From Telmatactis stephensoni (Eukaryota > Cnidaria > Anthozoa > Actiniaria > Isophelliidae), in NCBI GenBank assembly GCA_029948255.1, contig JALIZF010001813.1, positions 682,001-746,000 of the forward strand: a stretch of 64,000 bases of DNA. The letters are read 5' to 3'. How positions within the stretch are numbered: the stretch's first letter is position 1; every line of letters starts with the position of its first letter. The notes under the pieces are model-generated. The model worked only from the letters and a program-made list of their open reading frames with translations, was not told the origin of the DNA and did no database searches. A program made the position numbers and the translations under genes. Below are positions 46,733 to 55,290 of this stretch, piece after piece.

Positions 46733-47188
46733 TTATTTCACATTTTCATTGTTGGTACTTATTACATTTACATCAGTGTTTGGTGTGACATGTTGATCAT
46801 CAACACTGTGATTTGCATCATTTTGTAAAGCCATAAGGCTGCAATCAATATCTGTTATGTTTATTTCTATGTCTTTGTAGAGTGGATTATGTGTCTTAAG
46901 CCAAACTAGTACTTGTTGCAGTAGCTCTGGCCGTACTGCCTGAAAGTACACATGCCCTCTAAATTGTAACTTTCGCTTCAGTTTTAACATTATAATACCA
47001 GATCTCTCAGGTGCACGGGGCAATTGGTTACATGTCTTATCACATTCTACTGGTACATTACATATTGCACCTTTAATTTTTCTCTGCTGTCCTTTTGGCA
47101 TGATAATAATCTTCTGAAAAACTATTCTAATTACCGGAAATAAAGACGGATAATTAACATAACAATGAGATCCCACAATGCTTTGCAA
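46733..47188 (-). pseudogene. Helentron DUF6570-like region
   Basis: Frame with IIIMPKGQQRKIKGAICNVP, LPRAPERSG and LKRKLQFRGHVYFQAVRPE, the segment that precedes the Rep domain in Helentron-type polyproteins. It ends at TGA 46733 in a frame different from the Rep frame. Confidence 0.75.
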
Positions 47189-47618
47189 CGCATATATTAA
47201 TCAGCCCTCAGGCTTTTGTCACAGTTCCTCTTGACAACCGAGGAGCAAACATCTCGACTTTTGGAATCTTTCCTGATCGCGACACGCCGTCATCTCACTT
47301 ATGGATGTTCAATTTCCTCGAGTTAACGATCAAGCACCCGGCGTTGCTCATGCAAGGTCAATTCCCCCCAAAAGGAAACCTTGAGGTAGGTTCTAATTCA
47401 ACTTAATCGGTACGCTGTGTGTTCGTACAAGCTCATTTTCTTTTACAAATGTAGTGTTGCACGCTGTGTGTTCGTGCTAGGAGATATATTTCTGAAAGCC
47501 CCTAAGAGAACCACACCAAATAATGTCCAGTTGATTGTATTGCCCCGAAATCGTACCAGGATTAGAACGCTGTTAGAATTGCCCAGAAGCTCATTTGTTT
47601 CAGTTACCACCCAAAGAG
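47189..47618. other. Gap in Helentron coding
   Basis: No clear continuation between the zinc-finger leader and the DUF6570-like region; may be an intron or unrelated insertion. Confidence 0.4.
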
Positions 47619-48185
47619 TCAAACAACATTGTAAGTCAAAAACTGAACTGACTTTATAGTGACATGTCTTGCATATATACTCCTTTCCATCATATGACTT
47701 TTTGGTGTTTTCTTATATAGTAGTCGATGACATACATTACATATAAAAAAAGGTCCTTTTCTTATCTTTATATTGAACTGTCTAATGCATGATTCAATTG
47801 ATGATCTTTTGATTTTGTTATTTTTTCTATTCTGTTGTCGCTTACTTTGCAATTCAGCTTTTCTAACTGTATCCATGGATTTGTAATTTTCTCTCAGCTT
47901 ACTTAAGAATTCACCCTTTTTAGTTGAGTCCATTGATTGATAATTTTCTCGATTCTTATGTAGTAATACATTCTTTTTAGTCAAGTCCATTGATTTGTAT
48001 TTTTCTCGTTTCTTAGCTAGTAATTCATTCTTCTTAGTCGGGTCCATTGATTTGTAATTTTGTCGTGTCTTAGTAATTGATTCTTTTTAATCAAGTCCAT
48101 TGATTTATAACTTTCTTGTTTCTTTAATAGTAATTGATTCTTCCTAGTTGAGTCCATTGATTTATAATTTTTTTGGCGCTTCCTT
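47619..48185 (-). pseudogene. Helentron leader: 57-bp Lys-rich repeats and zinc finger
   Basis: Repeated 19-residue units (MDPTKKNELLAKKREKYKS, MDLTKKNVLLHKNRENYQS and others, about six copies from 48160 to 47860), then KIRKGPFFICNVCHRLLYKK, a CxxC finger typical of the Helentron leader. Reading continues upstream in fragments at 60.6-61.2 kb and 63.3-64 kb; here it is cut at 48185 by element X. Confidence 0.7.
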
Positions 48186-48360
48186 AGTAGTATACAAATG
48201 GCGGTTCTGCATCCGGTGCGATCCGGTGCGCGCGGTGCAAGGGGGGAGTCACGCCCCCGATAGAGGGGAGGTCACGCGCCGGTGCAAGGGAAGTCACATG
48301 ACTAAAAGGACAGGTACCCAACACGTGACAGCACGTCATAATTTGATAACATGTACATAA
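48186..48360 (+). promoter_or_regulatory. X end and ORF A upstream region
   Basis: Very GC-rich for this window (GATCCGGTGCG repeated, GGTGCAAGGGG repeated, GGGGGCGTGAC-type words), then TCACATGACT, ACACGTGACA and an AT-rich step before ORF A. Repeated at 60430-60588 and 63150-63305. Likely terminal repeat plus promoter; promoter role is inferred. Confidence 0.55.
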
Positions 48361-48391
48361 GCGTAAGAAGAAAAGTCATGTACTTTATTTC

Positions 48392-48730
48392 ATGATGGAG
48401 TTAAGAAGTGGTCGCGTTCTTAACGGGAAAATTGTGTCAAGCGATGAGATCATCCAAGAATGCAAGATTTTTTTCAAATTCTTGTTTTATGAATTTAGTG
48501 AGAATTTTGCCTACAAAGTTTGGATTGATGACATTGAAAGAACCACAGGAAAGAAAACCACCATCCTTGAACTGTTACAATGGGAGAAAAACAAAGCGTT
48601 TTGGGTAGGAAGCTTCAACCGAGTTTTACGCCTCATGAGAAACGAACTACCCTTATCAACACTCCTGGCTGCCTTTGAGTACTTCATGAAGTACGAGTTC
48701 AATCTTCAAAAGGGAGAAAAAGGGGGTTAG
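48392..48730 (+). CDS. X ORF A, arm 1 (112 aa)
   Basis: Starts MMELRSGRVLNGKIVSSDEI; mostly helical, basic and aromatic (FWVGSFNRVLRLMRNELPL, LLAAFEYFMKYEFNL), and ends KGEKGG at a TAG. Beyond the TAG the frame reads EQNMRARSKRSDAMNTDYA and stops, and in arm 2 that tail is joined without a stop, so the ancestral protein was about 140 aa. AATAAA at about 48859. No family recognised. Three copies in the window keep the frame with a few replacements, suggesting it was coding until recently. Confidence 0.6.
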   Translation: MMELRSGRVLNGKIVSSDEIIQECKIFFKFLFYEFSENFAYKVWIDDIERTTGKKTTILELLQWEKNKAFWVGSFNRVLRLMRNELPLSTLLAAFEYFMKYEFNLQKGEKGG

Positions 48731-49048
48731 GCGAATACGAAATCGTATCGATTTTTAGAGCAAAACATGAGAGCGAGGTCGAAACGCAGTGATGCGATGA
48801 ATACAGATTATGCATAGTAATTAGAAAGTTTATTGACTTTGTGTTTGTTATATTAACAATAAAACCACCAGCACGATTTTGTTTCTCTTTTTGGTTTTTA
48901 TTCCATAACACATCTAAATGAGTATGTACAATTGTATATTAAAAATTAGATTGTTTCTAAAGGTCCTTAAAATATGTCCAGCAGTAAAAGGTATACACAT
49001 TACTGTAATAATTTAGTTGCCACTGATTTATGTTTGTTTTTACATCGA
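48731..49048. terminator. Convergent 3' region of ORFs A and B
   Basis: AATAAA on the plus strand (about 48859, after ORF A) and AATAAA on the minus strand (about 48897-48902, after ORF B) lie within 45 bp, so the two transcripts would overlap at their 3' ends. The arrangement recurs in arm 2 and the half copy. Confidence 0.6.
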
Positions 49049-49417
49049 CTAATGTAAAGTCAACCAGTTTTTAAAATCCTCGCCGACGACTTTATTGGTC
49101 GTTACAACTTTCTTCTTATTCTGTTTCACTTTGGTCTTGGCTACTTTCCCTACATTACACTGTCTTGGTTGCGATAACTCGTAGACCCTTTCTTGTTGTT
49201 TCGGTGTGTTTATATTGGTATTGTTTGCATCTGTTGTTATATTTTGGTACACAACGAATTTAACTTTCGGTTGTAATCTAGCTTCTTGTAAATACTTTCG
49301 CCTTTGCTCGATATCCAGTAAGTGTACATCCGCGAGATGGTTTGCCAGTCTTACGAGATATTTTGCTCCACAATCTGGTATAGGACAATCGCGACAAACA
49401 CGTTTAAACATGTTCAC
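49049..49417 (-). CDS. X ORF B, arm 1 (122 aa, C2H2-type finger)
   Basis: Starts MNMFKRVCRDCPIPDCGAKY; Cys and His spacing (CPIPDC...NHLADVH) suggests one C2H2-like zinc finger, followed by LQEARLQPKVKFVVYQ, an Asn/Thr-rich linker, and a basic tail with KVKQNKKKVVTTNK and FKNWLTLH. Likely a nuclear DNA-binding protein by composition. The copy at 62076-62441 differs by one Gln. Function not assigned. Confidence 0.65.
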   Translation of the reverse strand: MNMFKRVCRDCPIPDCGAKYLVRLANHLADVHLLDIEQRRKYLQEARLQPKVKFVVYQNITTDANNTNINTPKQQERVYELSQPRQCNVGKVAKTKVKQNKKKVVTTNKVVGEDFKNWLTLH

Positions 49418-49598
49418 AGTTTGACGAACAGACCCAAAATGAGTTGTTTTCTCCTAAAACTCTATTAAAAAGAAGGCCAGCAAGGCCGGAAAACAGACAG
49501 AAAAGGCCATTAACAGGCTAAAAAGGCCAAAAGCAGGCCAAACGGGTAGAAAAAGCCAGTCGGGCCAAAATCATAGAGTAACGTATCTTTGTCTGTAC

Positions 49599-49619
49599 AA
49601 ACATGCCCGAGGCATGTTT
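49599..49619. promoter_or_regulatory. Consensus p53-family response element
   Basis: AAACATGCCC-G-AGGCATGTTT: two perfect RRRCWWGYYY half-sites with a 1-bp spacer. Conserved at 51142-51162 and 61874-61894. Confidence 0.6.
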
Positions 49620-49642
49620 AGCCAGTCTTTTGTTATCGATAA

Positions 49643-49650
49643 TGACGTCA
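49643..49650. promoter_or_regulatory. CRE palindrome
   Basis: TGACGTCA within AATGACGTCATAATT; conserved at 51111-51118 and 61843-61850. Confidence 0.6.
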
Positions 49651-49735
49651 TAATTAAATCGCTTAGCTTGCTGAAAATCATTTTAAATAGAGGAGTCAGC
49701 TAGACTTTTTGTTATTCTGTGTTACAGGGATCCCA

Positions 49736-50400
49736 TCTAGTCTAGAATCTTGTCTACTGTAAATTCTAGTCTAGATTCTCGTCTACTGTAAATTCTAGTC
49801 TAGATTCTCGTCTACTGTAAATTCTAGTCTAGATTCTACTAGACTATAGCTAGATACTAGATTCTAGATTCTATAGCTAGATACTAGATTCTACTAGATA
49901 CTAGATTCTACTAGATTATAGCTAGATACTAGATTCTACTAGATTATAGCTAGATACTAGATTCTACTAGATACTAGATTCTACTAGATACTAGATTCTA
50001 CTAGATACTAGATTCTACTAGATTCTAGATTTAGATTCTAGATTCTAGCTAGATACTAGATTCTACTAGATACTAGATTCTACTAGATACTAGATTCTAC
50101 TAGATTATAGCTAGATACTAGATTCTACTAGATTCTAGCTAGATACTAGATTCTACTAGATACTAGATTCTACTAGATACTAGATTCTACTAGATACTAG
50201 ATTCTACTAGATTCTAGATTTAGATTCTAGATTCTAGCTAGATACTAGATTCTACTAGATACTAGATTCTACTAGATACTAGATTCTACTAGATTATAGC
50301 TAGATACTAGATTCTACTAGATTCTAGCTAGATACTAGATTCTACTAGATTCTAGATTCTACTAGATTCTAGATTCTAGCTAGTAGATACTAGATTCTAG
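49736..50400. repeat. CTAG-rich tandem array, arm 1
   Basis: Begins with three 29-bp-type units (TCTCGTCTACTGTAAATTCTAG), then mixtures of TAGATAC and TAGATTCTAC, mostly as a 17-bp pair, with TAGCTAGATAC variants and longer blocks repeated. About 665 bp. Inverted counterpart at 50550-51025. Confidence 0.92.
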
Positions 50401-50433
50401 AGTGATTTTCATCGGACTGTGAAACAATTACTA

Positions 50434-50516
50434 ATAGTCAGTGTTTAATAGTGTCTAATAGTTGTATTGCAACAAAAGAAAACAATGGGTTCAGAGTCTA
50501 CTAGTGTCTATTAGCT
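50434..50516. other. Central spacer of the palindrome
   Basis: 83 bp, the only unpaired segment between the arms; flanked by a perfect 38-bp inverted repeat (50396-50433, 50517-50554). The same spacer starts the half copy at 61210. Confidence 0.85.
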
Positions 50517-50549
50517 TAGTAATTGTTTCACAGTCCGATGAAAATCACT

Positions 50550-51025
50550 CTAGAATCTAGTATCTACTAGCTAGAATCTAGAATCTAGTAGAATCTAGAA
50601 TCTAGTAGAATCTAGTATCTAGTAGAATCTAGTATCTAGCTAGAATCTAGTAGAATCTAGTATCTAGCTATAATCTAGTAGAATCTAGTATCTAGTAGAA
50701 TCTAGTATCTAGCTAGAATCTAGAATCTAAATCTAGAATCTAGTAGAATCTAGTATCTAGTAGAATCTAGTATCTAGTAGAATCTAGTATCTAGTAGAAT
50801 CTAGTATCTAGCTATAATCTAGTAGAATCTAGTATCTAGCTATAATCTAGTAGAATCTAGTATCTAGTAGAATCTAGTATCTAGCTATAGAATCTAGAAT
50901 CTAGTATCTAGCTATAGTCTAGTAGAATCTAGACTAGAATTTACAGTAGACGAGAATCTAGACTAGAATTTACAGTAGACGAGAATCTAGACTAGAATTT
51001 ACAGTAGACAAGATTCTAGACTAGA
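50550..51025. repeat. CTAG-rich tandem array, arm 2
   Basis: Inverted version of the arm-1 array, about 190 bp shorter. Confidence 0.92.
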
Positions 51026-51425
51026 TGGGATCCCTGTAACACAGAATAACAAAAAGTCTAGCTGACTCCTCTATTTAAAATGATTTTCAGCAAGCTAAGC
51101 GATTTAATTATGACGTCATTATCGATAACAAAAGACTGGCTAAACATGCCTCGGGCATGTTTGTACAGACAAAGATACGTTACTCTATGATTTTGGCCCG
51201 ACTGGCTTTTTCTACCCGTTTGGCCTGCTTTTGACCTTTTTAGCCTGTTAATGGCCTTTTCTGTCTGTTTTCCGGCCTTGCTGGCCTTCTTTTTAATAGA
51301 GTTTTAGGAGAAAACAACTCATTTTGGGTCTGTTCGTGTTCCAAAGTGAAACAGAATAAGAAGAAAGTTGTAACGACCAATAAAGTCGTCAGCGAGGATT
51401 TTAAAAACTGGTTGACTTTACATTA
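51026..51425 (+). pseudogene. X ORF B, arm 2: promoter kept, ORF largely deleted
   Basis: The leader, p53-type site and CRE are intact, but at 51339 the sequence jumps from before the ATG to the last codons (AAAGTGAAACAG onward), losing about 290 bp compared with 62069-62356. Only the C-terminal tail remains. Confidence 0.85.
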
Positions 51426-52006
51426 GTCGATGTAAAAACAAACATAAATCAGTGGCAACTAAATTATTACAGTAATGTGTATACCTTTTACTGCTGGACA
51501 TATTTTAAGGACCTTTAGAAACAATCTAATTTTTAATATACAATTTGTACATACTCATTTAGATGTGTTATGGAATAAAAACCAAAAAGAGAAACAAAAT
51601 CGTGCTGGTGGTTTTATTGTTAATATAACAAACACAAAGTCAATAAACTTTCTAATTACTATGCATAATCTGTATTCATCGCATCACTGCGTTTCGACCT
51701 CGCTCTCATGTTTTGCTCGAAAAATGTATACATTTTCGTATTCGTCAAACCCCCTTTTTCTCCCTTTTGAAGATTGAACTCGTACTTCATGAAGTACTCA
51801 AAGGCAGCCAGGAGTGTTGATAAGGGTAGTTTGTTTCTCATGAGGCGTAAAACTCGGTTGAAGCTTCCTACCCAAAACGCTTTGTTTTTCTCCCATTGTA
51901 ACAGTTCAAGGATGGTGGTTTTCTTTCCTGTGGTTCTTTCAATGTCATCAATCCAAACTTTGTAGGCAAAATTCTCACTAAATTCATAAAACAACACTGC
52001 TTGAAA

Positions 52007-52766
52007 AAGAGCGTGTCATGGCTTTGAAACGAAGTGATACGAACCCGGATTCTTTGAAAATATTTAAATTTCCGCTCGTGTCGTGCATCTGATATTCGAC
52101 GTGTACAGGTCGTATCAAACCAGGATTCTTCCCGAATCGAACTGGGTTGTCCGGATCAGGAAGTGTCGTGATGGTGACACGCCTGTAAAATTTATAGTGT
52201 CATGTATTGGAAATCTCTCGGTTTTCTTTGATACGTAAGAAATATGTTGGTGCCAGTTATATGAAATTCTTCTGCACTGACATCTTCATTCTGTGTCACA
52301 GAATAATTTTTTATTGGAAATATAATTTTTCTGTAAACTTTTTTTTGGAGGTTCTGCTATGACTCTCCAATGGATGCTGATCAAAAATATTAGAGAATTT
52401 CAGAGAATTTCTTGCCCCGTAATTTTATAATACTCCACAAATCAGGAAATTTCGCGAAACAGAACTTCCGCTCACAACTCGTGTCTTTGAGTGCCGGATC
52501 GTATAAATTCAATGATACGTCAGGTTCCATTAAGTTTCCACTGCCCGTCTACACAACAAATATAGTTAATTCGCACATTTTAGTATACTTCAAACTTTTA
52601 TTTAGTAATCAAAATGCATATAACTCTTATTAATATTTACAAAAGATATTTAAAATTGAAATTAAAAATAGCGTCCATGAGATTTCAGTCATCAGGCTTA
52701 ACTTTAACATATTTACATGCATCATCAAACTCATCACAGCGTGTTATATTAACAGTCCACAACTAT
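52007..52766. other. CACTA left subterminal region
   Basis: Short CG-containing words (CGTGTCATG, CGTGTCGTGC, CGACGTGTACAGG) recur here and inverted near 60.1-60.25 kb, as expected of subterminal transposase-binding repeats. No supported ORF. Confidence 0.45.
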
Positions 52767-54966
52767 TCATTCATTGAATTGTGGAGACACTTGAACTCTA
52801 GATCTCTTTCTTTTCTTTCTTTGTGGCTCACTAGTGTTTGCAAGACGCCGGAGTTCAGCTGTTAAGCTGCGCGGTCTCACAGGTGCTCTAGGAGTCTCCT
52901 CTGATTCATCCACATCACTTGATGGCACACAGCTGTGTATTTCCAAGCTTTGTAATGCCCAAGGAGGACATGACGATGGTGGTTCTCTCTCGCATGGTGG
53001 ACCAGGGATGCGTTTATTCTTAGGATGCTTTGAAGTATCGTCGCTAGCCTCAATTCTGGCCTGGAGTCGTTTGATAAGAACATTGGCAGCATCACTTCTC
53101 CATGATGGAGATCTGACAACCCATGTTCCTCGTTCAGCTCCAGTGCCGTCTTCTTCGTCACTCATGACAAGGGGACTTAGTTCTTTCCATCGCTGCTTTT
53201 CTTCTTCTGATGTGCAGGCTTTCTTTCTGGTAACATATAGCTAAAAAAAAATTAAAGTTAGCCACCTTTACAGTACAGCTTGGATCTAAGTAATATTGGG
53301 ATTGACATGATTACAGTAAGTTATCATGCAGTAATCAATCATATGATATTCTTATTCATTTGAAGGACACTGAGAGGAAAATGCCTCTGCTCTCAGATAA
53401 CAAACTCCATAGAAAATGAAAGTATATCCTTTGCATACCTTCTTCTTCTCGATGTCATCTTCTTGTCTTTTTTCCTCTTGTTTGCTGATTCTTGTCTTTC
53501 AGGCAAGCTATCCAGAAACGCTTGCCTTTTTGACTCGTAGTGTCTTGCTATCCCACCTAAAATAGTAAATTAATTTGTTTGAGGCTAACACGTTATTTGC
53601 GAAAATAAATTCTGATACTAATTAAATTCTACTGTTACAAAAGTGCCGCATTATACGGCCAAAACAAACAGATCGGCAAAACTGCATAGCCGGCACGGTC
53701 TTTTAGCAAAAAGACAATTAGGACCGCAGAATTAAGTGTCCACTTAATTAGAAATTTTAACTATAAATTCAAAACAAGAATATTTTTATTCGGTACATAA
53801 GGGCATATTCTTATTTTGAGTTTGAAGTAAAAACTCAAAATTCCTACATGACGCAATGTTTCGGGAAAAGAAACACGTTGGACTATTCAAAAAAACACAG
53901 ATTGAGTGACGACAAAAGAGCAAAACGGCTTGTAACAGCTTTAATTCTTTACGAATATGTTTGCTGTGGAAAGAAAAGCCCAGTCATCCTTGCTTCAAAC
54001 CGGTACTACAGTACTTCAAATTTGTTTTGGCGCGGCAAAAAGGTTATGAGATCCTGAGTTTGAGGGTTCAATGAGAGACCATGTTTTCCAAAATTCAGAA
54101 TAAAATCTAAAAGTGTAGGCAATGGCAACTCTCGCACATAGACACAATACGCTGCATGCTTTGGGATAATTTAACTTACGTTGAATTGTAGACTTTGCGT
54201 GACCAGTAATTTCTTGTTGCAACTCATGAAGGAGGAAACCTCTCACTCTTGCGTTATGTGTGCTTTCAATGCTAAAAGAAAAATACAAAATCACAGTTGA
54301 GGACTGAGATTAATCAAAGCGGCCACCAAAATCATCATGTAGTTACCTTTCACTTCCTTTGAACTGATTGCTCGTGTCTTGCTGGTTATGGAGTAGACGT
54401 ACACCATCTTAAGATATAAAAATGCGTATGATTAAAGATTGGTAATTGTCACATGTTGAATATGCAGATTAAGAGCGCGAAACACGGCATGGTTTCAAAT
54501 AGCGCAATGGCATACTTTGCAGCCTCTTGATCAGTCAAACCTACAATCTATATACCTTGACTTCCTTTGGTACTGGTCCATAATGCGTTGAACACTCAGC
54601 ATCTTTATCTTTACTGTGGTCTGCTAGTAGTTCGAGTTGGCTTTTCAACTGGACGACTTCACTTTTCACACATTCTAGATCTGCCGCCATTTCATCGATC
54701 TTGTCGTTTTGCCGCCGTGCTAGAGTGCTCAAATCTTTTAACCCCTCAAACAGTTGACGCACCTCAGCTGAGGACACGACCAAATTCTCACGATTTCTTC
54801 TAGTATGATTCGGCGTTGATCCACGCTCATCAGAGCTTGATGATCTCGAGTTGCTAAGACTGCTTCCACTACCACGATCACTTGGGTTTGGAGTTGTCAC
54901 AATTGGAGTTGTAACTCTGTTGCTACGGCTCCCACTTGAAAAAAACGAGCTTGTTGAGTGAACCAT
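52767..54966 (-). pseudogene. CACTA accessory protein gene, five exons
   Basis: Exons 54966-54556 (Ser-rich MVHSTSSFFSSGSRSNRV, then a coiled coil LSTLARRQNDKIDEMAADL), 54407-54347 (LLHNQQDTSNQFKGSE), 54271-54180 (ARVRGFLLHELQQEITGHAK), 53556-53451 (RHYESKRQAFLDSLPERQ), 53240-52767 (RKKACTSEEEKQRW, SPSWRSDAANVLIKRLQARI, RKKRKRSRVQ). Splice motifs are good; exons 2-3-4 agree in phase, but exon 1 to 2 and the end of exon 4 do not, so at least one indel exists. No enzyme motif. Divergent from the transposase gene, 325 bp between ATGs. Confidence 0.55.
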
Positions 54967-55290
54967 CTTCTACAACTTTAACACTTGTAACCGAGTTTTT
55001 TAAAGAACTTTTAAGTATTGAAATAACTCTAACAAATTGAAGATAACTTAGGTCAATTAACTCTATCACCGACAAGCACGCTAGATGAAGCAAATGACTT
55101 GTGATTTCACGCTGAAAAGCCCGCTATTTTAGAGACAACCAATAAAAGTCTTCCAAAGCAATGACGTCATGTATTGTTCTCATGAACTACTCGTGACTGG
55201 CGGCGCAAGGCCTTCCTGGGAAAGGTTTTCAATTGTTTGCAAACTAAAATTCATTTTAAACTTTCTACTTTTTCATCGCTCTAATGACAC
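54967..55290. promoter_or_regulatory. Bidirectional promoter region of CACTA
   Basis: 324 bp between divergent start codons (54966 minus, 55291 plus); contains AATGACGTCAT (CRE-like) near 55161. Promoter role inferred from the arrangement. Confidence 0.4.

Larger units (their letters stand above)
49442..49735 (-). promoter_or_regulatory. ORF B leader and promoter, arm 1
   Basis: On the minus strand upstream of ORF B: GGCC recurs about every 10-15 bp (49473-49566); then a p53-type site (49599-49619), a CRE (49643-49650), and a TATA-like TTTAAA near 49683. The same block is at 51026-51340 and 61759-62068. Confidence 0.55.

Noticed and set aside
48511..48702. Minus-strand 63-codon frame repeated in each copy of X
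   Set aside because: Antisense shadow of ORF A; stop-free by codon composition.
49736..51025. CRISPR-like array of short repeats
   Set aside because: Units are contiguous and self-similar with no unique spacers; the host is eukaryotic.
51475..51777. 100-codon frame also at 62490-62792 (MCIPFTAGHILRTF...)
   Set aside because: Lies across the convergent 3' regions of ORFs A and B and their polyadenylation signals; conservation follows from duplication of X.
52834..53244. 136-codon plus-strand frame
   Set aside because: Antisense of the last exon of the CACTA accessory gene, whose exon structure and basic tail fit the minus strand better.
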